From Voacanga thouarsii (lineage: Eukaryota > Streptophyta > Magnoliopsida > Gentianales > Apocynaceae): a stretch of DNA of 64,000 nt. Position 1 is the first letter of the stretch. Each line of letters opens with the position of its first letter. Shown here piece after piece: positions 37,988 through 49,700 of the stretch. A program made the translations under genes and the position numbers. The notes beneath the pieces are model-generated. The model made no database searches. It saw only the letters and a list, made by a program, of their open reading frames with translations, and was not told where the DNA came from. Location: the NCBI GenBank assembly GCA_026120185.1, contig JANUWF010002200.1:4152001-4216000 (forward strand). The letters run 5' to 3'.

Positions 37988-39560
37988 CTATAATAAGCAG
38001 AAGACCCAAATATTTCCCATTTCCTTCACCTTCTTAACATGACACACTAGCTACTTCTACACTTGAGTGATGGCTTTATTGAAGTAAACAGTTTATTTAT
38101 TAGACTAGGCCTTTTAAAAATCAAAAGTATGCCAAAATTGTTCAATAGTCCTTTGCTATGTATTGGCCAAGAGAAGTGAATCATCTACAAAAGGTAAATG
38201 AGATATAATAGGGCCATTCCTAAACCAAAAACCCTATAGAAGTTTTTGGTATTCCACATATCGCAAGAGAGAGGGAAAACTTTCCACACATAAAAGAAAG
38301 AGCTAACGAGAGAGAGAGGATCCCCCTTCCTAATACCTCTACAGGGAGTAAAAACTTTGTTAGGCCTACCATTAAAAAGAATAGAATAAGAAATAGTGGT
38401 TATACATTTCATAATGAGTGAAATTATATTAATCGGAAACAGTGTAGCCCTGTTGATCAGCTCAAGCTATTTCCATTCTACGCTATCAAAAACTTTACTT
38501 ATGTCCAGATTTAGTGCAAAACTAGAACTATTATCAATCATGGGGTGTTTCATACTATGGAAGACTTTGAAAATGATAATAGCATTATTAGTGATAAGTC
38601 TATCAGAAATAAAATCATACTACTAAGAATTTTCTTAATTCGATTAGCAATAATTTTACTAATTAACTTATAAAGAACATTGCATAAATTGATAGGATGG
38701 AATTGAACGATGGAATTGAAATATTTTACAAGCATTTTTAACTTTGGGAATCATAACAATATTAGTGTAATTAAGGGCAACAAAATCCTCGCCATTATTT
38801 AAAACTCTAAGAATAAAGCTTTCAAATTCATGACCAACAACATGGCACATTTTTTTGCAAGAAACAAACATGCATTCCGTAAGGCTTGAGTGCCATTTGC
38901 AAGTGCATTTGTTTAAGGGCCACGTGTATTTCCTCCCTAGAAAAAGTTGCTCAAGAAAAGAAATCTCATTAACCTCAACAATATTAGAAAAAGTCGAATC
39001 AAGTTCAAAAATAAACTGTGATGAGGCAAAGAGTTGATAAAAAAAATCTTACTGCAATACATTCCATGTTTGTGTTAACTAAGAAAGACTCACTAGAATC
39101 AGTAACAAGATTGGAGATAAAATTTTGTTGCTTACGCTAAGAGGCTTTTTTATGGAGATATTTTATGTTGCAATCACCTTTCTAAAGCCAAGTAACACAA
39201 CTTCTAGCATGCTAATACGAATCGTAATCCTCCTGACGTTGTCCAAGGTTCAAAATTAGGTTCAGTTCATGCCCCAAGGTATAATCAGATTTACCTTGCC
39301 GCTTCTGATATATTTCCAGACATTCTCGGACTTCCTAAAGTTTGGAATGTAAACAACCAACTTTGCAGCCATAACAATCATGAAGAATGGATTTCAGATG
39401 CTCAATTTTATGTTTTAAGTAGATAAGTGATGCCAACCGTGCAAAAGAAGATAAAATGGCAGCTTCATTCCAAGTATCAAAAAAAGCCTCTCTAAAACCC
39501 TCAACCTTATACCAGAAAGGTTCAAAGTGACATAGCATTGGATTTTGGTTACCTCTATCA
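37988..39560 (-). mobile_element. L1-type LINE, segment 2: linker and N-terminal RT
   Basis: Reading down from 39560: HFEPFWYKVEGFREAFFDTW (post-endonuclease linker), KKMCHVVGHEFESFILRVLN and VMIPKVKNA (RT start), LCNVLYKLISKIIANRIKKI, then SYSILFNGRPNKVF with RGIRKGDPLSL near 38320, and the catalytic box FVDDS at 38191-38178 (FADD in relatives). Stops and frameshifts are scattered. It joins segment 1 in frame across copia-B and segment 3 across copia-A. Confidence 0.9.
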
Positions 39561-41309
39561 TGAGGGAGATGGAAACAGGGGCAGCATGCTGTAGCAGGGA
39601 AAAAACAGAGAAAAAAAAAAATCGCGAGCCTTAGAGAGCAACGTCCAAGGAGAAAACAAGAAGAGAGCAACGTGAGAGAGCAGAGAGAGAGACGTGAGTT
39701 CTCTATGAGTTTTTGGAAAATTAGGGTTTTTCTCTACCAGAGCTTAGTTTTTTAGTTAGCCAAAAATAGGTTTCTCAATATCTGATAAACATATCCCCGG
39801 AATTTCAAAACACCCGGATGTTATCCTGATAATCAGTTTGGCCTAACCCTAAACTCCTCTTAACCGTATCTCGAAAAAACCCTAAGGTCCAAGCTATTGG
39901 ACCGAAAAAATATTTATTATTTTTCTTGGACCCAAAAAGCCCAAAATAATAAACATTAATTATTTATTTTCTGAGCTTATATAAACAACCCAATAAATAA
40001 TTAACGAGCCCAAATGAACCATAATAATTAATCTTTAATTATTTATTTCTTGGGCATATATAAATAACCCAATAAATAATTAAACATTAATTATTTCCCC
40101 TAGTTTAAGCCCAGGTTAATTTCTTAATTATTCATACTGGACCTAGGCCCTGAATAATTAATTAACCAATTAAACTAGATAATTAATTTCTCCCAACTCC
40201 TATTTTAATTAATTTATTTATTTTATTCCAATCCAATAATAAATTAGACTTCCTGAATAAAATAAAATAAAATCCTCTTGAACTGAGACCAATTCCTCAA
40301 CCCAAAATTAGTTAGGACTTACGGGCTATTCCGAGGACAAAAAAAACACATCGCCTTGGCTGCTAAAATGACCAAAATACCCCTGCTATATAAATAGCTG
40401 TAGTTTGCATTTTAAATATTTTCTAATATCACCGTAAGGAAATATTGACCCCAAGGACAATGCTGCATTAGCAAAGTCTCCGACCTACAGGTAAGATGAC
40501 TAAAATACCCCTCTACACATCGCCGTACATTTAGAGAGGAAAAAGTGTACTAACACCCCTCTAAATGACATCTACCATCCTTAGGCTTCTAGTCCAATAA
40601 TCCACGACTTCCTAGAGTGTTTTCGCTTTCCAAGGGAGCTACCCTAAAGCAAACATCCAAGTCATGTTTCCCAGGGTCCTGGACATTTTAGACCATTCGG
40701 ACAACCACAAGGGGCGATATAGTGCAGAAACTATCTTGTACAAGTCTGTCTTAACTAACTAGTCACACATACCCAACATGCAAGTATATTGGCCCTACGA
40801 TAGAACCTCAACTATAGCAAATCAAAGTATATACTTCCAGCTTCGCTAGACCACCAACTCATACTCAAGTCATAGAGTACTAGTCCACGCTGTAGCGGTA
40901 GTAGTCTAGGTTTCTATCATATAGTACTTTTAGAAACCACTACTACAGGTCCTGTCCTACGTATTCGAAATACGCTTATGTCATGAAGTGAGTGGACTAC
41001 TCACTGGCTAAAGGTAAGCCATTCATCGTTTGGAATCCATAACATAATAACCTAAACATGATGAGGTTCCCAGTCTCATCAATAGGTTAAGAAAAAATGT
41101 TTATGTGTTAAATAACCCGTGATCCATACCTTACTGTGAAAGACTACCATTCACATGGACTACTTATTTAAACACAATGGGTCTGTTCCAAACGAAAATC
41201 ATGCACAAACAAATAGTAAATTCACAAACAATTTCTGAAAATAAATTCTTTTATTAAAATATTCGATTTTATATCAGAAACCTAGTCTAAGAGGGCATAC
41301 AATCCAACA
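39561..41309 (-). repeat. 3' LTR of copia-B, internally deleted
   Basis: 1749 bp. Matches 47061-49072 except for a deletion after the TTAGAG at about 39639. Sense start TGTTGGATTGTATGCCC. Confidence 0.93.
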
Positions 41310-41320
41310 ATCTCCTACTT
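41310..41320 (-). other. Polypurine tract of copia-B
   Basis: Sense AAGTAGGAGAT, abutting the 3' LTR. Confidence 0.7.
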
Positions 41321-41331
41321 GCACTCTAAGA

Positions 41332-44300
41332 CTAGGTAAGTCCATAGGTGCCCACCCTTATGGCGTCTAAGTGTCTCTTGAAGACTCTCTCAGCCAAAGG
41401 CTTGGTGAATGGATCTGCTGGATTGTTTTCTGAGGTAATATATTCCACCACGACTTCCCGTCTCTGGATGAAATCCCGGATCAGGTGGTACTTCCTCTCG
41501 ATGTGTTTCCCCTTCATATGGTTCCGAGGCTCCTTAGATTGCGATACTGCTCCAGTGTTGTCGCAATACATCACAATCGACCTGTCCATATGTGGAACGA
41601 CTCCAAGTTCTGAAAGGAACTTCCGGAGCCAAACTGCTTCCTTGGACGCCTCCGAAGCAGCCACATACTCAGCTTCCATGGTTGAGTCAGCAATACAAGA
41701 CTACTTAATACTCCTCCATGAAATTGTTCCTCCAGACAAGGTGAAGACATATCCACTAATGAATTTTCTCTCATCCTTATCCGCCTGGAAGTTTGAGTCT
41801 GTGTATCCTGTAGGAACCAAATCATCAGCCTTGTAAACCAGCATATAATCTCTCGTTCCCTTGAGGTACTTGAGAATATGCTTTACAGCTTGCCAATAAA
41901 TCTCCCCTGGGTTTGATTGATATCTGCTAACTAAGCTCACGGCAAAGCAGATATCTGGCCTAGTACACAACATAGTGTACATGAGACTTCCCACAGTCGA
42001 AGCGTAGGGAATCCTACTCATTCTGTCCTTTTCTTCTTGAGACTTAGGACAGTCCTTCGAAGAAAATGACAACCCATGTCTGCAAGGGATTAGAGCTCCC
42101 TTGCATAAGTCCATGCTGTACTTGTCTAGCATCTTGTCAATGTATGTCGCTTAGGATAACCCTAACATTCTCTGCTTCCTATTTCTAAGAAGCCTAATCC
42201 CGAGAATGTAGCTGGCTTCTCCCAAATCCTTCATACTGAATTGACTAGACAGCCAAACATTTGTAGATGACAATGTCCCTACATCATTTCCAATGAGTAG
42301 AATGTCATCCATATACAGGACAAGAAAAACCACATTAATGCCTTCAAGTTTCCTGTACACGCATGGTTCATCTTCATTTTGAATAAAACCATAAGACTTT
42401 ACAGTCTCATCAAAACAAATGTTCCATGCTCTCGATGCCTGCTTAAGTCCATAAATGGACTTCTTAAGCTTGCAAACCATGTGTTCCTAGCCTTTAGCAA
42501 TGAAGCCTTCCGGTTGGGACATATAGATATCTTCGCTAAGATGGCCATTTAAGAATGCCATCTTGACATCCATTTGCCATATCTCGTAGTCATAGTGACA
42601 TGCGATGGCAAGGAGGATGCGGATGGATTTAAGCATGGCTACCGGGGAAAAGGTTTCCTCATAGTCGATTCCCTCTTTCTGAGTATACACTTTCACCATA
42701 AGCCTAGCTTTGAAGTTTTCCACCTTCTCATCCGCTCCTCTCTTTCTCTTGTATACCCACTTGTACCCAATGGATTTTATCCCCTCAGGTGAAGCTACAA
42801 GATTCCAAACCTGATTGAGGTACATAGACTCAATCTCGGCTTTCATTGCTTCATGCCACAAATTTACATCAGCATCAGCAATAGTCTCCTCGTATCTAGT
42901 GGGGTCTTATTCCTGATGGCCGGAGACCAGCTCAAAGGCTTCTCCAGTCCATCTATCCGGAACCCTAGACACTCTCCCACTACGACGAGGCTCCATTTGC
43001 ACAGGCTCTTGAGGTTGTGCCTCTTCTTGTTCCACAATCGGGTCAGAAGAAATTGATTCCGTAGATAACTTCTCCTCAAATTCCAACCTCGTTGAACCTT
43101 TAGTGGAACTACTTTGATCATCTTCTAAGTATCTAGCATTAGTACTGACTAGTACCTTCTGCTCCTTAGGATGATAAAAGTAACCTCCTTTTATCCCTTT
43201 TGGATACCCAACAAAATAGCATAATTCTGATCTTGATTCCAACTTGTCTCCATTGATCAGTACATAAGCTGGACATCCCCAAATCCTGAGATGATTCAGA
43301 CTTAGCTTACGCCCAATCCACATCTCATAGGGAGTCCTAGGTACTGACTTGGAAGGCACCAAGTTCAGAATATATGCCGCCGTTTCCAAGGCATATCCCC
43401 AAAAGGACACTGGAAGAGTAGCATGAGACATCATGCTTCGGACCATTTCCATCAATGTCCTGTTCCTTCTCTCAGCTACTCCGTTCTGCTGGGGTGTTCC
43501 CGGCGCAGAGAGCTAGGATACTATCCCATGATGTACCATGTAGTCCTTGAATTCACCTAGGAGGTACTCTCCACCACGATCCGATCGTAAGGTTTTGATT
43601 AATTTACCTGTCCGACGCTCCACTTCAGCCTTAAACTCCTTGAACTTGTCAAAAGAGTCAGACTTGCGTCTCATCAGGTAAATGTAACCATACCTCATAC
43701 AATCATTCGTGAACGTGATGAAGTACTCAAAACATCCTTTAGCTGGTGTAGACAACGGACCACACACATCAGTGTGAACAAGACTCAACACCTCCTTGGC
43801 TCTATCCGCCTTTGGTGTAAATGACCTCTTGGTCATCTTTCCCATCAGGCAGGATTCACACTGAGGCCAACTTTCCAATCTCAATGAGCCCAAAGGCCCA
43901 TCATGGATTAGCCTCTGAATCCTGGTTAGGTTAATTTGACTCAACCTTAGATGCCAAAGGTATGAATCATTGATATTGGTCTTTCTCTTCCTAGTTAAAG
44001 GTTCAGACTGAGCGTTATTTGATTGGTTGTTAATAGGGTTTAAAAAGAACATATTTTCATACATGTGCCCAGTACATAAAATTTCTCCATCTTTACTGAT
44101 AGAAATACCAGAATGGAAAGATACAGAATATCATTGATTAATAAGTTTTGCAACTGAAATCAAATTCTGACGAAAACCAGGTACATATAAAATATCCTTT
44201 AAAACCACTATCTTTTTACAATAAAAAATTAGATCCAGCTCTCCCACTGCAAAGGCCCAGACTTGTACTCCATTACCTACTCGAAGCCCATGTTCGCCCT

Positions 44301-45231
44301 TCTTGAGTCTTCTTATCTTCCTAAGCCCCTGCAAGGAGTTACAGATATGATCAGTGGCTCCTAAATCAATAATCCAAGTGGAAGTTGATCCTACCATTGA
44401 TATGGACTCTAGATAGTAAACATTACCTGTGGGGTTTTTCTTGGTTTGAAGATCTGGACACTCCTTTTTCCAGTGTCCCTTCTTGCCACACTTGAAGCAC
44501 TTGCCATTTGGCTTGTCCTTGGGCTGGGTCTTGGGCTGGGCTGCTGCATTCCCCTTCTTCCTCTTGAACTTTCTGGGTTTAGGCCCAATTCTTGAAGAAG
44601 AAGCCTTAGCAATCATGGCCTTAGATTGCGGCTTCATGACCTTCTCCGCCATCTGGAGCTCCTTCATCAGTTCAGTTAAACTCATGTTCAATTTATTCAT
44701 GTTATAGTTTAACTTAAATTGAGTAAAAGAGTCCGGTAGAGATTCGAGAACCATATCCACTTTGCTCTCGGGGTCAATGACAGCCCCTAAGATTTTCGCC
44801 TCCTCGAAAGTAGCAATCATCTTGAGCATATGCTCTCGGACTGATGCTCCATCAGCCATCTTAGTGTTCACAATAGTTCGAAGAGCCTCCTGCCTTGTGG
44901 GCCGACTCTTATCTGCGAATATAGTTGCTAATGATTGACTTATGTCATATGCAGAAGTCATGTGCTCGTGTTTTGACTGGAGCACATTAGACATGGAAGC
45001 TAACATATAGTAACGTGCCATTTCGTCAGCTTTCTTCCACGCCTTCTCAACTTCTCGCTCTTCAGCGGTGGAACCTTCCCCGATAATAGGGCATGTCTCG
45101 TAAAGGACATACTTATACTCCTCAGCTGTGAGTATTATGTCCAGGTTCCTTTTTCAGTCCATATAGTTTGGACTCGTTAACTTATTCTCCCTGAGAATAA
45201 CGGCCAATGGACTAAAAGAACCTCCTACCAT
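41332..45231 (-). pseudogene. Copia-B gag-pol, one frame with only nonsense lesions
   Basis: From ATG 45231 to the end at 41332 the reading stays in one frame for 1300 codons, near full length for a copia polyprotein. Seven stops break it: 45156, 44133, 43514, 42908, 42488, 42152 and 41702 (first base, approximately). Three or more look like Gln codons turned to TAG/TAA. Domains in order: gag; knuckle CFKCGKKGHWKKEC (intact CCHC); protease, with DLGATDHIC (Ser to Leu in DSGA); integrase with HTDVCG, LRSDRGGEYL and NGVAERRN but a damaged zinc-finger (LSQIN for LGHIN); RT with LYMDDILLIGND (near 42310); RNase H with GYTDSN, MEAEYVAASEA, YCDNTGAV; C-terminal KYHLIRDFI. It is the best preserved pol in the window. 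Confidence 0.95.
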
Positions 45232-47040
45232 TTCTGAAAATCGAAAATAAAAGAAAGAATTTAGTTTGTAAAAACAAAATAAAATTTGTGCACTGAAAAT
45301 AATTTGGCTCTTAGGAAAACTGACATAGCTTCTTAGGAAGATTAACAGTTTCCTAAGCTAAGTGTATTAACCACCACAAATTAATTTCCCTTCTAGGTAA
45401 TGGTCTAGAGAATAACTCTATCGTGGGATGGCCGTTTCCTCTCATTTCCTATGGACATACCTCGCACTATAACCTCTAACGTGGGCTGGCCGATCATAGT
45501 ACGTGCCCCGGGTTATTAATTACATCCTTCCATTAGATCTAGATCCTTGTGGTATCCCCATCCTATACGGGTTCACTCACAGGGTGACGCGAGGGGATTC
45601 ACGATCTCTAATGAGGACTGTGATGGAAGCCGTGAGGCCGTTGGAACCCCTCTCCCACTTAGTCTTTTAAAATAAAGGTTTTCTGGAAAATATCCTTTTG
45701 AAATTTCCATTAAGTTTTTCCTTAACTCAAAAATAAAATATCTAAGTCCAATAAAATCTCTATGTCAAGGCTTATATCCTTTGAGAGATTTTCTCCATGG
45801 GCTAATTTTATTTCAGTTAAAACTTAATGATTTCAAAAATTTTCCAATTAAAACTTTCTAGAGACTTTGGTCTCAAGTTTATTTGACAAAATCATTTTTC
45901 TAGTCCAAAACAAAACAAAATGGCTCTCCATTTTAATTTACAAAAATATCTAAATCCAATATATTTTCTATGTCAAGGATTAAATCCTTTGAAAAAATAT
46001 TCAAGGATTAATTTTTGTACCAATTAAAATAACCATTCAGTTTTTGAAGAAAAATATTTTTCTTGTCTAAAATGTTCCCAAAGACTTTGGTCTTTGAGAA
46101 AAAGCACACATAGGTACATAAAAAGAACAGCATGCTCGAAAAGAGTAAACGTTTTCATGCTTTTCTATTTTTTAAACCTAAGTGCCCAAATAATAGAATT
46201 AAACACATTAATTAATTAATCAATGATCTTGTTTAATCCTAAAATTCCTTACTAATATTTTTCATGCAAATATATTCCAAGAATATAAATATTGAAAAAA
46301 TATTAACTTCGCCTGGTATGGGACCCAAAACGAAAAATAAAAAAAACAATAATAAATTACAGGAAAAACGCTGGCGGTCCACTGCACCGGCCGTACCAGA
46401 TCCGCGTCCGCATGGCCTGCGGTCCACCGCAGCCGCGGTGCACCGCGCCGCACCGGATCGCTTGCTGCGCGACCCACAGAGCTGATCCGCTCCCGCGACC
46501 TGCAACCAGTTGCCCTCTGCTGCCGACCCACGAAGGATCCGCATCTCTGCCCGTTTCGTGTGTCCGGTCCGCGCGCAACCCGACTCCAATTGCAAATTCC
46601 CATTGCGAAAATGGCTTGAATTTTGAGGAGATGGCTCGGCTTACACGGCTCGCTGGCAGCAGCTCCTCTCACAGAAATGCAGCGGCTCGGCTCGGCTCCA
46701 CTGCACGGCTTACGAATAGTTTTCTTCTTCGTTTTTTCTTCTGTCCGCGCACGAAAGTTGCAGAGGCCATTCTTTTCGATTTTTTCAGCCTTCTTTGGCT
46801 TCTTTGGACAATTTTACTTACAAAAACTCATCCAAAATAAAACCACAACTGCCTATACCCATTTAAATTGGGTTTACACGATTAAACTTCAAAGCCAAAA
46901 AATTTTACAGAGGGCTCTTATGCTTCAACAGTGAAGCTCACATCAAGCCTATCCCATACCAAAACAGCAAAGGATCACAGGTATAATCATCTTCTCCATT
47001 TTTATTAACTACCATGCTCCCTATATTGATAAAAAAAAAC
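45232..47040 (-). other. Copia-B leader with GC-rich core
   Basis: Untranslated leader between primer site and gag. 46370-46560 is GC-rich and contains TGCGGTCCACCGCA and other short palindromes. Open frames on both strands here come from GC content; none has a start context or homology that I can support. The stretch GGCCGGTGCA(C/G)TGGACC is shared with the copia-A leader. Confidence 0.6.
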
Positions 47041-47057
47041 CAGTGTCTCTGATACCA
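47041..47057 (-). other. Primer binding site of copia-B
   Basis: Sense TGGTATCAGAGACACTG, three bases after the 5' LTR. Perfect TGGTATCAGAG core for tRNA-iMet priming. Confidence 0.82.
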
Positions 47058-47060
47058 CAT

Positions 47061-49072
47061 TGAGGGAGACGGAAACAGGGGCAGCATGCTGTAGCGGGGA
47101 AAAAATAGAGAAAAAAAAAACCACGAGCCTTAGAGGCCACACGAAAGCGTGAAGATCATACCTTTGCGCTCCTTAACCCTTCTAGGTTGAGTAGGAGCGG
47201 ATTGAACGACTGGAATCGCCTCGCTTTGCCCACTTGAAGAAGCTTCCGGTTAAACACCCGCTAACCTTCTACTTCGCCTTGTTTGCATCAACGCTAAGCT
47301 TTCCAGCTCTCGAAATATTCCTCTGCCTAACCTCTAGTCGGTGAACACAACAGAGAAAAAGAATGGTCTCAAATCTCCTTGGTTCTCTTGTTATTGATTA
47401 GCAAAGTCCAAGGAGAAAACAAGAAGAGAGCAACGTGAGAGAGCAGAGAGAGAGACGTGAGTTCTCTATGAGTTTTTGGAAAATTAGGGTTTTTCTCTAC
47501 CAGAGCTTAGTTTTTTAGTTAGCCAAAAACAGGTTTCTCAATATCTGATAAACATATCCCCGGGATTTCAAAACACCCGGATGTTATCCTGATAATCAGT
47601 TTGGCCTAACCCTAAACTCCTCTTAACCGTATCTCGAAAAAACCCTAAGGTCCAAGCTATTGGGCCGAAAAAATATTTATTATTTTCCTTAGACCCAAAA
47701 AGCCCAAAATAATAAACATTAATTATTTATTTCCTGAACTTATATAAACAACCCAATAAATAATTAACGAGCCCAAATGAACCATAATAATTAATATTTA
47801 ATTATTTATTTCTTGGGCCTATATAAATAACCCAATAAATAATTAAACATTAATTATTTCCCCTAGTTTAAGCCCAGGTTAATTTCTTAATTATTCATAC
47901 TGGACCTAGGCCCTGAATAATTAATTAACCAATTAAACTAGATAATTAATTTCTCCCAACTCTTATTTTAATTAATTAATTTATTTTATTCCAATCCAAT
48001 AATAAATTAGACTTCCTGAATAAAATAAAATAAAATCCTCTTGAACTGAGACCAATTCCTCAACCCAAAATTAGTTAGGACTTACGGGCTATTCCGAGGA
48101 CCAAAAAAACACATCGCATTGGCTGTTAAAATGACCAAAATACCCCTGCTATATAAATAGCTATATTTTGCATTTTAAATATTTCCTAATATCACCGTAA
48201 GGAAATATTGACCCCAAGGACAATGCTGCATTAGCAAAGTCTCTGACCTACAGGTAAAATGACTAAAATACCCCTCTACACATTGCCGTACATTTAGAGA
48301 GGAAAAAGTATACTAACACCCCTCTAAATGACATCTACCATCCTTAGGCTTCTAGTCCAATGATCCACAACTTCCCAGAGTGTTTTCGCTTTCCAAGGGA
48401 GCTACCCTAAAGCAAACATCCAAGTCATGTTTCCCAGGGTCCTGGACACTTTAGACCATTCGGACAACCACAAGGGGCGATATAGTGCAGAAACTATCTT
48501 GTACAAGTCTGTCTTAACTAACTAGTTACACATACCCAACATGCAAGTATATTGGCCCTACGATAGAACCTCAACTATATCAAATCAAAGTATATGCTTC
48601 CAGCTTCGCCAGACCACCAACTCATACTCAAGTCGTAGAGTACTAGTCCACGCTGTAGCGGTAGTAGTCTAGGTTTCTATCATATAGTACTTTTAGAAAC
48701 CACTACTACAGGTCCTGTCCTACGTATTCGAAATACGCTTATGTCATGAAGTGAGTGGACTACTCACTGGCTAAAGGTAAGCCATTCCTCGTTTGGAATT
48801 CATAACATAATAACCTAAACATGATGAGGTTCTCAGTCTCATCAATAGGTTAAGAACAAATGTTTATGTGTTAAATAACCCGTGATCTATACCTTACTGT
48901 GAAAGACCACCATTCACATGGACCACTTATTTAAACACAATGGGTCTATTCCAAACGAAAATCGTGCACAAACAAATAGTAAATTCACAAACAATTTCTG
49001 AAAATAAATTCTTTTATTAAAATATTCGATTTTACATCAGAAACCTAGTCTAAAAGGGCATACAATCCCACA
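47061..49072 (-). repeat. 5' LTR of copia-B
   Basis: 2012 bp, full-length partner of 39561-41309. Confidence 0.93.
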
Positions 49073-49700
49073 TATCTGACTTAGAATGGTGGCAAAAATT
49101 AGAGATCAATGCTAGCATATGGTCCGAAGCATGTAAGGTTAAAGTATAAACCAAATGATCAAGAAATAATAGTCTCCATTCTAAAGTGCAGAAACTTCAG
49201 CCTAATTTTTCGAGAACCTTACCAGAATTGTCGCAAGAATGCACCATGTGAACTCGGCCCCATGCATGGCCAACTCAAGGAAATTGCAAATTGTAATAGC
49301 TTCTTGAAATGCTAACATTTGCCTTCTTTCTCTAGTATTTTATCCAGCCTTTTCATGGGGAAATAAAATTTCATTGAAGTCTCCTACACATAACCATGGC
49401 AACATTCAAATTGTGGACAACCTACAAAGCAATTGCCATGAATAAGATCGTAATTTAGCTTCTGAGTTACCATAGAATCCTGAAAATAGCCATGAAATAG
49501 ATTAGTTTAATTGAACCAGAGAATTAATATGACTTGAGGAATAAGATAAAATGGTAACATCAATAGTATTATTCCTGAAGGATAACAAAAAGAATGGTTG
49601 CTTTCTATTTTCACACTGTTGGTTTCTCTCTTGGGGGATTTGATGAAATGAAATGGAATCAAGACCAAAGGCAAGCTTGGAATGGCTTTACAGAAGCTAA
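49073..49700 (-). mobile_element. L1-type LINE, segment 1: endonuclease domain
   Basis: Minus-strand reading gives FYGNSEAKLRSYSWQLL and PWLCVGDFNEILF (49384-49363 region), signatures of the APE-type endonuclease of plant L1 elements, then ends SKSD at the copia-B junction. Stops are present. The 5' limit is unclear, and no ORF1 was recognised, so the LINE is probably 5' truncated. Confidence 0.82.

Larger units (their letters stand above)
39561..49072 (-). mobile_element. Copia-B: complete Ty1/copia element inserted in the LINE
   Basis: LTRs at 39561-41309 and 47061-49072, with flanks TATCA and TATCT (one mismatch). Length 9512 bp. By eye about 13 differences in 420 aligned LTR bases (about 3%). 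The 3' LTR lacks about 264 bp that the 5' LTR has (47136-47399). Excising the element restores a continuous LINE frame: HHSKSD on the right side joins RGNQNPM on the left. Confidence 0.95.

Noticed and set aside
39335..39670. 111-codon minus-strand frame
   Set aside because: Its first part is copia-B LTR and the rest is LINE coding sequence. The apparent start crosses an insertion border, so it is not a gene.
46239..46934. Several overlapping open frames of 70-140 codons on both strands
   Set aside because: They lie in the GC-rich leader of copia-B, where stops are rare by composition. No start context, homology or splice structure supports a protein.
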